Below are positions 14,464 through 20,466 of a stretch of 38,050 nucleotides of DNA, in pieces. Where the stretch lies: the NCBI GenBank assembly GCA_000991415.1, contig LBRM01000012.1, positions 1 to 38,050 of the forward strand, given 5' to 3'. The notes under the pieces were generated by a model. The model did no database searches. It saw nothing but the letters and a program-made list of their open reading frames with translations, and was not told the DNA's origin. A program made the position numbers and the translations under genes. The first letter of the stretch is position 1; each line of letters opens with the position of its first letter. The stretch comes from Candidatus Nomurabacteria bacterium GW2011_GWA1_36_15 (GTDB lineage: Bacteria > Patescibacteriota > Minisyncoccia > Phycocordibacterales > UBA9973).

Positions 14464-14892
14464 TCATAAAATAATATCGCTTACTACTTTTACCTTTGCT
14501 TTTTTCTCTTTTTGACATAGATAAACAACAAGCAGATCAACTTGCCATTCTTTTCCTTCATCTATATTTTTACTTAAAAAGTAGGTCTGAATTGTCCTTG
14601 ATAATCTTTTCAGTTTCCATGGGTGCATATTATCTTCCGGTCTATGTTCGTATCTTTCATCCGAATCAGCATAAGATTTGGGTATAAAGGTATTTAAGGT
14701 TTCACGGGAAACACTTTTTACCTCAATAAAATATAGCTTGTTCCCTTTTTCAGCCACAATGTCTATTTCACCCCATTTTTTAGTATAGTTACGGTCTATT
14801 ATGGAAAAACCGTGTTTCACAAGAAACTTTACAGCTATGTTTTCACCGATTTCTCCTATTTTTTGTGTTTCCGAAGTAAAAACTTTTGGCAT
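14464..14892 (-). CDS. yraN: YraN/UPF0102 family, predicted endonuclease-like protein
   Basis: 142 aa; the family is usually 110-130. The N-terminal GEIGENIAVKFLVKHGF and the core WGEIDIVAEKGNKLYFIEVK carry the GEID and EVK residues of the PD-(D/E)XK nuclease fold. The cellular role of the family is not settled; links to repair or recombination are suggested. It is transcribed toward the long-armed hairpin at 14377-14456. The upstream intergenic region contains a parS-like palindrome and a DnaA box. No Shine-Dalgarno sequence precedes the ATG. Confidence 0.92.
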   Translation of the reverse strand: MPKVFTSETQKIGEIGENIAVKFLVKHGFSIIDRNYTKKWGEIDIVAEKGNKLYFIEVKSVSRETLNTFIPKSYADSDERYEHRPEDNMHPWKLKRLSRTIQTYFLSKNIDEGKEWQVDLLVVYLCQKEKKAKVKVVSDIIL

Positions 14893-14977
14893 AATAAGTA
14901 GTGAAAAGTTTATAAAGTTCTTAAGGTTATCAAGTTTTTTTAGGTTTTAATTCACTTTCTACTTTATGGACTATTCA

Positions 14978-14993
14978 TGTTTCACGTGAAACC
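14978..14993. promoter_or_regulatory. parS-like ParB binding site
   Basis: TGTTTCACGTGAAACC is a 14-bp perfect palindrome (GTTTCACGTGAAAC). It matches the widespread bacterial parS consensus TGTTNCACGTGAAACA at all but the last base. It lies in the AT-rich gap between yraN and tRNA-Gly(GCC), 115 bp from a consensus DnaA box. Confidence 0.65.
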
Positions 14994-15108
14994 TTTTACT
15001 TAATTTTGTGTCTTTTATTAAAATATCCTTATTCTACAATATATTTTTCATATAATGATCATAAAAGACAATACCTTTATATGTCCTTTATGAACATTAC
15101 CAACACAG

Positions 15109-15117
15109 TTATCCACA
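15109..15117 (+). promoter_or_regulatory. DnaA box (TTATCCACA)
   Basis: An exact match to the strong DnaA box consensus, inside a very AT-rich stretch. A 7/9 match (ATAACCACA) is at about 15327-15335. No dnaA or dnaN is in the window, so this alone does not prove an origin. Confidence 0.5.
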
Positions 15118-15191
15118 GTTTTTCATAAAATCGTTATAAATAAAGAGATAATTAAAAATAAATAAAGGACAGATTTTTAAAATATTTTTTG

Positions 15192-15262
15192 TGCGGCTAG
15201 GGAGAATCGAACTCCCGTCTCATCCTTGGCAAGGACGTGTTCTACCACTAAACCATAACCGC
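15192..15262 (-). tRNA. tRNA-Gly (anticodon GCC)
   Basis: Acceptor GCGGTTA/TAGCCGC with one G-U pair, D-loop TTAGTGGTA, anticodon loop TTGCCAA in stem CGTCC/GGATG, T-arm GGGAG-TTCGATT-CTCCC, discriminator A. CCA is not encoded. Confidence 0.95.
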
Positions 15263-15411
15263 AATTTATCTTTTGATCTATGAATGTCTTTTTTAATGGT
15301 TTTACTACGTGAAAAGACCACTAAATATAACCACAGTATAAAGTATATTTTATTATAGTATTTTAATTAAACTAATGCAATTCTTAATTTAAGCTTTATT
15401 TTTAGGGCTAT

Positions 15412-15440
15412 TTGTTAATTCGCAAAAGAAGGTGTAAAAT
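15412..15440 (+). promoter_or_regulatory. Promoter of tRNA-Arg and cca
   Basis: TTGTTA and TAAAAT are separated by 17 bp. The -10 ends about 20 nt before tRNA-Arg. No other promoter is visible before cca, so both are probably one transcript. Confidence 0.55.
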
Positions 15441-15460
15441 ATAAATATTATAAATAAAAA

Positions 15461-15532
15461 GCACCCGTAGTGAAATGGATATCACGCGACGCTTCGGACG
15501 TCGTATTGTGGGTTCGAATCCTGCCGGGTGCG
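15461..15532 (+). tRNA. tRNA-Arg (anticodon TCG)
   Basis: Acceptor GCACCCG/CGGGTGC, D-loop with GAAATGGATA, anticodon stem CGACG/CGTCG with loop CTTCGGA, T-arm with GGTTCGAATC, discriminator G. CCA is not encoded. The start codon of the CCA-adding enzyme follows 7 nt after the 3' end. Confidence 0.94.
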
Positions 15533-15539
15533 CAAAAAA

Positions 15540-17108
15540 ATGGATACTTCAAAAAAAATAATATTAAAAATTCCGAAAGAAGTCTCACATATAATAAATA
15601 CACTTGAGAACAAGGGTTTTAAAGCGTATTTAGTTGGTGGCTGTGTTCGAGATCTTTTAATGGACAGGGAACCGAAAGATTGGGATATAACAACTGGTGC
15701 TAAGCCGGACCAGATTATTGAACTTTTTAAGAAAACAGTGTATGAGAATGTATTTGGAACAGTAGCTGTTATAAATGAAGATGTTTCTTGTGAAACGTTG
15801 CGTCAAATAGAAGTTACCCCATATAGAATTGAAGCAAAATATAGCGATTTTAGGCATCCGGATAAAGTAAAATTTAGCGATAATTTGGAAGATGATCTAA
15901 AAAGACGTGACTTTACAATAAATGCTATGGCTTGTAGAAATGGACAGGTAACTGATATATTTGGTGGTTTAAAGGACATAAAAGACAAGATATTGAAGGC
16001 AGTAGGGGATCCCGATGACCGTTTTAAAGAAGATTCACTTAGAATGCTTCGGGCGGTACGTATCGCTTTACAACTTGGTTTTTCTGTGTCTTATGAAAGC
16101 AGTGAAAGTATTTTGAGAAATTCAAATTTAATAAAAAAAATATCATCTGAAAGAATTCGTGATGAGCTTTCAAAAATAATTATGTCACCGAATCCATCTA
16201 TTGGGATGGTGATGCTTCAGAAGTTTGGTTTGTTGAAAAATATAATTCCAGAATTAGAAGAAGGGATCGGGTGTGAGCAGGCAGGTGAGCATATTTATGA
16301 TGTTTGGGAGCATTTGCTTCATGCCTTGCAGCATTCGGCGGAGAAAAATTGGTCTTTGGAAGTGAGACTAGCTGCACTTTTTCATGATATTGGGAAACCA
16401 AAAACCAGAAGGTTAGCTTCACCTGATACTTTTGCTCAGGTCCTCGGGTCGCCTGTACGGGATTCTAAAAATGAACAGGCTCAACCAGACCATTCGCAAA
16501 AGCATACAGGTTCAGCTAAAAAAAGATTTACTTTTTATGGCCATGAAGTGATTAGCGCGCGAATGGCGAAAAAAATAATGGAACGATTAAAATTTTCCAG
16601 AAAAGAAATTGATTTAGTGGAAAAATTAGTTCGCAATCATATGTTTTTCTCTGATACTGAATTGATTACTCTTTCTGCGGTGCGGAGAATTGTCACAAAA
16701 GTCGGGGTAGAAAATATTTGGTTGTTAATGAATGTTCGTGAATGCGATAGGGTAGGAATGAAGAAAAAAGAAACACCATATCGCTTGCGAAAATATTTTG
16801 CCATGATAGAGGAAGCACTACATAGTCCAATTTCCGTTGGCCAGCTTAAAATTGACGGAGAATTTATGATAAAAAAACTTAATATAAAACCGGGACCTCG
16901 CATGGGATGGATTTTGCATGCTCTTTTGGAAGAGGTTTTAGATGATCCGACTAAAAATGAAGAAAAACATCTTTCAGAACTAGTTAGATCACTAAATCTT
17001 TTGCCGGATGGGGCGTTGAAAGTGTTGGGAGATAGGGGGAAAGAAAAAAAAGAAGAATTAGAGGAACAAGAGATAGAAAAACTTCATTTGAAACATGGAG
17101 TGAGGTAG
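15540..17108 (+). CDS. cca: CCA-adding enzyme / tRNA nucleotidyltransferase with HD domain
   Basis: I prefer ATG 15540 (522 aa) over the tracked GTG 15528, which lies inside tRNA-Arg. The enzyme adds or repairs the 3' CCA of tRNAs using CTP and ATP, needed here because three of four local tRNAs lack encoded CCA. The nucleotidyltransferase head has YLVGGCVRDLL and the catalytic DWD, and RRDFTINAMA follows. The RNA-binding region has DDRFKEDSLRMLRAVR. An HD domain (ALFHDIGKPKTR) is near residue 285. A palindromic insert adds about 36 residues (ASPDTFAQVLGSPVR and on) between that motif and FTFYGHEVISARMAKK. With only 7 nt after the tRNA there is no Shine-Dalgarno site. Poly(A) polymerase activity cannot be excluded by eye. 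Confidence 0.93.
   Translation: MDTSKKIILKIPKEVSHIINTLENKGFKAYLVGGCVRDLLMDREPKDWDITTGAKPDQIIELFKKTVYENVFGTVAVINEDVSCETLRQIEVTPYRIEAKYSDFRHPDKVKFSDNLEDDLKRRDFTINAMACRNGQVTDIFGGLKDIKDKILKAVGDPDDRFKEDSLRMLRAVRIALQLGFSVSYESSESILRNSNLIKKISSERIRDELSKIIMSPNPSIGMVMLQKFGLLKNIIPELEEGIGCEQAGEHIYDVWEHLLHALQHSAEKNWSLEVRLAALFHDIGKPKTRRLASPDTFAQVLGSPVRDSKNEQAQPDHSQKHTGSAKKRFTFYGHEVISARMAKKIMERLKFSRKEIDLVEKLVRNHMFFSDTELITLSAVRRIVTKVGVENIWLLMNVRECDRVGMKKKETPYRLRKYFAMIEEALHSPISVGQLKIDGEFMIKKLNIKPGPRMGWILHALLEEVLDDPTKNEEKHLSELVRSLNLLPDGALKVLGDRGKEKKEELEEQEIEKLHLKHGVR
16413..16519. repeat. In-frame palindromic insertion inside cca
   Basis: TTAGCT..ACCTG...CTTTTGC at the left is complementary to GCAAAAGC..CAGGT..AGCTAA at the right, with small mismatches. 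An inner stem GCCTGT/ACAGGC and GGTC/GACC pairing continue the hairpin. It encodes a segment absent from ordinary CCA enzymes, between the HD motif and FYGHE. Diverged arms suggest an old insertion. Confidence 0.75.
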
Positions 17109-17201
17109 AAATATAAAATTCAAAAGATTTCTGAGCCTTCGCCCTCGGAGACAAGAGGACAGGGGACCCACGACTCTTTAAATCTTTTGAATTTTATATT
17201 T
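17109..17201. repeat. 49-nt-core long-armed palindrome, copy 1 (bidirectional terminator position)
   Basis: Perfect 22-bp arms (AAATATAAAATTCAAAAGAT and on; 17109-17130 and 17180-17201) enclose a 49-nt core starting CTGAGCCTTCGCCCTCGGAG. It begins directly after the cca stop and ends before the convergent acylphosphatase-like gene. The core recurs at 19645 and 23899 with different arms. Confidence 0.92.
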
Positions 17202-17208
17202 TTATGAT

Positions 17209-17481
17209 TTACTCCCCAGTTTCACTGATCGAAAAATCTTCAAATTCGTGTCTAGCCCCACACCATTTTACAGAAAAATTTTCTACTGGAGAAAAAAGAG
17301 GAAAAAGAAAACGACCATGTTGTAATTTTTTTATAAAAAAAAGAAGATTTTTATCTTCTCCTTCCGCGATAACTTTTATGCTGCCATCATTCTTGAAAAA
17401 AGTGACACCTTTCAATTCCAGTCGGATTGCGTGACGGCGAATCCACAATAGATAATCATAACTTAAATTTTTTCCCCACAT
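17209..17481 (-). CDS. Acylphosphatase-like protein lacking catalytic residues
   Basis: 90 aa, the usual acylphosphatase length. RRHAIRLELKG, NDGSIKVIAEGEDKNLLFFI and the C-terminal ARHEFEDFSI align with the ferredoxin-like acylphosphatase fold. The active-site loop VQGVGFR is replaced by NLSYDYL, so the catalytic Arg is absent, and the catalytic Asn position is also changed (TFFKNDG instead of xxxNxxDG). It probably cannot hydrolyse acylphosphates and may be a binding protein or a decaying gene. It ends at the convergent palindrome after cca. The overlapping plus-strand ORF is a shadow. Confidence 0.7.
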   Translation of the reverse strand: MWGKNLSYDYLLWIRRHAIRLELKGVTFFKNDGSIKVIAEGEDKNLLFFIKKLQHGRFLFPLFSPVENFSVKWCGARHEFEDFSISETGE

Positions 17482-17592
17482 TACACTCTCTATACATTTG
17501 AGTATCCCAGTACTAAAATTTTAGTAACAGACATCACTCCAAATATAAAAAAGCTCTCTCAAAAATGGTTTGGTAAAAACATTAAACTAGAG

Positions 17593-18363
17593 TTAGTAAA
17601 TCTCTAGCCAAATAGGGCAATGGTCGGAACCGTAATAATCCGAAAACATTCCGGTTTTCTTTATTTTTGGCATAATTTCAGAACTGACAAAAAAATAATC
17701 AAGTCGCCAGCCGACATTTCGATCTCTAGCTCTTGTTTTTTGGTCCCAATAAGTATAGGCGCCAATTTTATTCGGATAAAATTTCCTGAAGATATCTACA
17801 AAATTATTTTTAATTACTTTACTGACCCAAGCGCGTTCAATAGGCAAAAATCCGGTGTTTTCTTCATTGGCTTTCGGGTTTGCCAGGTCAATGGCTTCAT
17901 GAGCAGTGTTTACATCTCCGCAAAAGATGATATGTTCGCCTTTCTTTCGAAGTTTTAAAATAAATTTTAAAAAAGCGTCATAAAATTCTAATTTATATTT
18001 CAAACGATGAGGGCCTTGTCCGCCGTTTGGGAAATAAACGGTTATGATAGTGAAATTTTTCAATTTTACGCCTACTAGTCTGCCCTCGTCATCGAATTTC
18101 TTAATACCCATTCCATAAAAAATTTCTTCCGGTTTTTCTTTAGAGTAAATTGCCACTCCGCTATATCCTTTTTTTAATTTAGAATGAGAAAAATAGGAAA
18201 AGTATCCGGAAATATTGCGTGTTTCTTCCGTGAGTTGTTCGGGATGCGCTTTTGTTTCCTGTAAACATAAAATATCAGGTTTTCCTTTCTGAAATAGAGG
18301 TATAAAAAAACCTTGTTTTACCGTTGCTCTCAGTCCATTTGTATTCCATGAAACGATTTTCAT
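17593..18363 (-). CDS. xth: Exodeoxyribonuclease III / AP endonuclease
   Basis: 256 aa, the normal ExoIII length. These Mg2+-dependent enzymes cut DNA 5' to abasic sites and trim 3' ends in base excision repair. Seen are SWNTNGLRA (metal-site Asn), LCLQETKA (catalytic Glu), YSGVAIYSK, the central FCGDVNTAHEAIDL with Asp and Asn, DYFFVSS, and the terminal GSDHCPIW with the Asp-His pair. The start codon is one base after the stop of the Xer gene, so the two form an operon. No Shine-Dalgarno sequence is seen. Confidence 0.96.
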   Translation of the reverse strand: MKIVSWNTNGLRATVKQGFFIPLFQKGKPDILCLQETKAHPEQLTEETRNISGYFSYFSHSKLKKGYSGVAIYSKEKPEEIFYGMGIKKFDDEGRLVGVKLKNFTIITVYFPNGGQGPHRLKYKLEFYDAFLKFILKLRKKGEHIIFCGDVNTAHEAIDLANPKANEENTGFLPIERAWVSKVIKNNFVDIFRKFYPNKIGAYTYWDQKTRARDRNVGWRLDYFFVSSEIMPKIKKTGMFSDYYGSDHCPIWLEIY

Positions 18364-18364
18364 A

Positions 18365-19282
18365 TTATTTTCTGCTGTGAAACTTTTTATGCACTTCTTG
18401 TAATTGTTTGTCAGTTATGTGGGTATAAATTTGAGTGGTAGAGATATTGGAATGTCCAAGCATCATTTGAACGCTTCTAATATCTGCGCCATTCTGTAAT
18501 AAATCAGTGGCGAAGGAGTGGCGAATAATATGGGGTGTTACTTTTTTAGAAATACCCGCTTTGATTGCATAGTATTTCACAATTCTTTCTATGGAACGCG
18601 GAGTTAGTCTTGAGAAATTTTTTTTATTGACAGTGGAAATTTGTATAAACATAGCTTCTTCCATATCCTTTCTTTTAGCTAAATATTCCTTGATTGCTTT
18701 TCGGGCAGTTTCCGATAAAAATACTACTCGCACCTTTTCTCCTTTCCCTCTGATGGAAAACTCACCTTTTGACAAATTCAGATCCCTATCTAGAGAAGTG
18801 AGTTCTGATACACGAAGTCCAGTAGAAAAAAATAATTCAAGGATAGCTTTATCTCGGAGGTTTTTTAGATCGGATCCGTTCGGCCCGGCAAGGAGTCTGT
18901 TTAGTTCTTCTACCGTAATTAAATCTAAACTTCTCTCTTTTATTTTTGCCAGTTCTATGCGATCGGGAGAAAGAGTTTGAATTTCGTTTTTCATTAGGTA
19001 TTTCAGAAATACACGAAGAGCGATCAAATAATAATTTTGAGTATTTTTTTTCATTGATGTTTCTACTTGTCCTTTTATTTTTATTCCAGATTGTCTGTTC
19101 AAAAAAAGTCTGAATTCTCTCACATTTTCATCCGTAATATCTCTCGGTTTTATTATTTTTCCGAATTTAAAAAAACGAGTTAAATATCTGTCATAATTTT
19201 CAACAGTCTTTAAGCTCGAACCCTTTTCTATTTCTAAATATTCTAAAAATTGCCTCTTTAATTTATCTATCTCAGATATCAT
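18365..19282 (-). CDS. xerC: Xer-type tyrosine recombinase
   Basis: 305 aa, matching XerC/XerD, which resolve chromosome dimers at dif. The N-terminal core-binding SAM-like domain spans residues 1-100. The catalytic domain has TGLRVSEL (first Arg), a Lys-containing GKGEKVRVVFL beta-turn, HIIRHSFATDLLQNGADI (His and second Arg), LGHSNISTTQIYTHIT (His and the Tyr nucleophile). No phage or integron genes adjoin it, so a housekeeping Xer role is likely. The C versus D label is nominal, since candidate phyla often have one Xer. An extended -10 (TGC-TATCAT) ends 6 nt before the ATG, suggesting a leaderless transcript that continues into xth. Confidence 0.9.
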   Translation of the reverse strand: MISEIDKLKRQFLEYLEIEKGSSLKTVENYDRYLTRFFKFGKIIKPRDITDENVREFRLFLNRQSGIKIKGQVETSMKKNTQNYYLIALRVFLKYLMKNEIQTLSPDRIELAKIKERSLDLITVEELNRLLAGPNGSDLKNLRDKAILELFFSTGLRVSELTSLDRDLNLSKGEFSIRGKGEKVRVVFLSETARKAIKEYLAKRKDMEEAMFIQISTVNKKNFSRLTPRSIERIVKYYAIKAGISKKVTPHIIRHSFATDLLQNGADIRSVQMMLGHSNISTTQIYTHITDKQLQEVHKKFHSRK

Positions 19283-19288
19283 ATCTTT

Positions 19289-19297
19289 ATGATAGCA
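19289..19297 (-). promoter_or_regulatory. Extended -10 promoter of xerC
   Basis: TGC-TATCAT, with AAAGAT (6 nt) and then ATG. No good -35 is seen at 17 bp, fitting an extended -10 promoter. Transcription should start at or next to the start codon. Confidence 0.5.
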
Positions 19298-19325
19298 TAA
19301 AATATTGTGCGACGTTGTTTTTGTC

Positions 19326-19354
19326 TTGCAAATTAGATGACTTTATGTTAAGAT
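19326..19354 (+). promoter_or_regulatory. rpsO promoter, implying a leaderless mRNA
   Basis: TTGCAA and TAAGAT are separated by exactly 17 bp. The -10 ends 6 nt before the rpsO ATG, so the expected transcription start is the A of the start codon. Confidence 0.7.
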
Positions 19355-19360
19355 AAAATT

Positions 19361-19624
19361 ATGTTAAATACAAAGAAAAAGCAACGGATTATAAAGAAAA
19401 ATCAAATTCATGAGAAAGATACAGGTTCTTCTGAGGTACAAGTGGCTGTTTTATCTACCCAAATAGAGGAATTGGCAAAACATTTGAAGAAACATAAAAA
19501 AGATAATAATTCTCGCCGGGGACTTATTAAAATGGTAGCAGACAGACGCACCCATTTGAAATACTTGGAACGCAAAGACAAGACTCGTTACAACGCTTTG
19601 ATGAAGAAGATGAATCTTGTATAA
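19361..19624 (+). CDS. rpsO: 30S ribosomal protein S15
   Basis: 87 aa, the usual S15 length. The family signature is clear: HEKDTGSSEVQVAVLSTQI, LAKHLKKHKKDNNSRRGL and the C-terminal RRTHLKYLERKDKTRYNALM. S15 binds the 16S rRNA central domain early in 30S assembly. Its promoter places the transcription start at the ATG, so the leader-based autoregulation known in E. coli cannot operate in that form. The common rpsO-pnp order is kept, but a palindrome, an NYN-domain gene and two more hairpins now lie between them. The stop codon is inside the left arm of the palindrome. Confidence 0.98.
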   Translation: MLNTKKKQRIIKKNQIHEKDTGSSEVQVAVLSTQIEELAKHLKKHKKDNNSRRGLIKMVADRRTHLKYLERKDKTRYNALMKKMNLV

Positions 19625-19719
19625 AAAAACAGCATAAGTAATTTCTGAGCCTTCGCCCTCGGAGTCATAAGGACAGGGAACCCACGACTCTTAAAATTAC
19701 TTAATGCTGTTTTTTATGT
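19621..19719. repeat. 49-nt-core long-armed palindrome, copy 2
   Basis: Arms ATAAAAAAACAGCATAAGTA (and on) and its complement (one bulged base) enclose the 49-nt core at 19645-19693. The core differs from copy 3 at only 2 positions. The flanking A and T tracts make it a bidirectional terminator candidate after rpsO. The promoter for the next gene overlaps or abuts the right arm. Confidence 0.92.
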
Positions 19720-19725
19720 TATAAT
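19697..19725 (+). promoter_or_regulatory. Candidate promoter of the NYN-domain gene
   Basis: A perfect TATAAT ends 8 nt before the ATG. The -35 at 17 bp (TTACTT) is weak and lies within the right arm of the palindrome. The leader would be 0-2 nt. Confidence 0.45.
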
Positions 19726-19733
19726 ATAAACAT

Positions 19734-20246
19734 ATGACTGTTATAAAACATAAAGAACAGAGGGTTGGAGTTTTTATTGACACTCAAAATCTATATCATT
19801 CAGCCCGCAATTTATATAATGCCAGGGTTAATTTTGGCGCAGTTTTAAAAGAAGCAGTAGCAGGCAGAAAACTTGTTCGGGCGGTAGCTTATGTTATTGC
19901 CACAGAAGCTGGAGAGGAGAAGAATTTTTTTGAAGCACTTACCAAGCTTGGCATTGAAACTAAAACTAAAGATTTGCAAGTTTTTCACACTGGCACTAAA
20001 AAGGGAGATTGGGATGTGGGTCTGACTGTTGATGTGATGAGAATGGCTAATCGTCTTGATGCTGTTATCATAGTTTCTGGAGACGGTGATTTTGTTCCGT
20101 TGGTTGAATATATGAAGAATCATACCGGTACTCAGGTAGAAATTGCTTCTTTTGGTAAGTCCACCTCTTCGAAACTTCGTGAGGCTTGTGATGATTTTAT
20201 TGACCTTTCTTTAAATCCAAAAAAATATTTAATAGGGATAAAATAA
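19734..20246 (+). CDS. NYN-domain (LabA/DUF88-like) predicted ribonuclease
   Basis: 170 aa. The PIN-like NYN fold is shown by its acidic residues in order: VFIDTQNLYHS near residue 15, KKGDWDVGLTVDVMRMA near 85-100 and VIIVSGDGDFVPLVEYM near 110-125, followed by the SFGKSTSSKLREACDDFIDL end. These Asp residues would bind metal for RNA cleavage. LabA/DUF88 proteins are linked to RNA processing, though substrates are mostly unknown. Its place between rpsO and pnp fits an RNA-decay role. Structured hairpins follow the stop codon. Confidence 0.85.
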   Translation: MTVIKHKEQRVGVFIDTQNLYHSARNLYNARVNFGAVLKEAVAGRKLVRAVAYVIATEAGEEKNFFEALTKLGIETKTKDLQVFHTGTKKGDWDVGLTVDVMRMANRLDAVIIVSGDGDFVPLVEYMKNHTGTQVEIASFGKSTSSKLREACDDFIDLSLNPKKYLIGIK

Positions 20247-20264
20247 AATTTTATTAGTTAATCG

Positions 20265-20333
20265 GTTCGCGTTCGGACAAAAAGTAATGTTCTACTAGAG
20301 ATCGAGGAACAATACTGTAGTCTGAACACGAAC
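20265..20333. repeat. Imperfect hairpin downstream of the NYN gene
   Basis: GTTCGCGTTCGGAC pairs with GTCTGAACACGAAC (two G-U-type positions). An inner GTA-TGTTC/GAACA-TAC stem caps the structure. No T-tract follows. It stands directly before the longer pnp-proximal hairpin. Confidence 0.6.
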
Positions 20334-20338
20334 TAAAG

Positions 20339-20455
20339 TAAATTTACAAAATATAAACTTTCTTCCGGTACGGATTTTTTGAAGCTTAAAAAATCCTGAA
20401 ATGCTCGGCTCGACAGCCTCGCAACCCCTTCAGAAAGTTATATTTTGTAAATTTA
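20339..20455. repeat. Long-armed hairpin with structured tip directly upstream of pnp (tip type 3)
   Basis: 25-nt arms beginning TAAATTTACAAAATATAAAC are complementary with one bulge. The 68-nt tip holds two hairpins, GGATTTTTT/AAAAAATCC and GGCT-CGAC-AGCC. It overlaps the 22 extra codons in the tracked pnp ORF, which therefore should not be counted as protein. Confidence 0.82.
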
Positions 20456-20466
20456 TAAAATATAAT

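Larger units (their letters stand above)
14893..15191. other. AT-rich intergenic region between yraN and tRNA-Gly(GCC)
   Basis: No gene is seen. It holds the parS-like palindrome, a consensus DnaA box, and TTTATAAAGTT-type repeats similar to those near 4745 and 5755. Long A/T runs could melt easily. Confidence 0.5.

Noticed and set aside
14893-15460. Complete replication origin (oriC)
   Set aside because: Only one exact DnaA box and one parS-like site are present, with no dnaA or dnaN nearby; reported as candidate sites only.
15528-15539. GTG start for the CCA enzyme
   Set aside because: It overlaps the tRNA-Arg 3' end; ATG 15540 gives a family-like N-terminus.
18365-19282. Phage or integron integrase
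   Set aside because: No phage genes, attachment repeats or cassette structure are visible, and size and motifs fit a housekeeping Xer protein.
20401-20466. N-terminal 22 codons of the tracked pnp ORF
   Set aside because: They fall within a long hairpin and do not resemble PNPase, whose N-terminus starts at MKKKEYSVEIGG.
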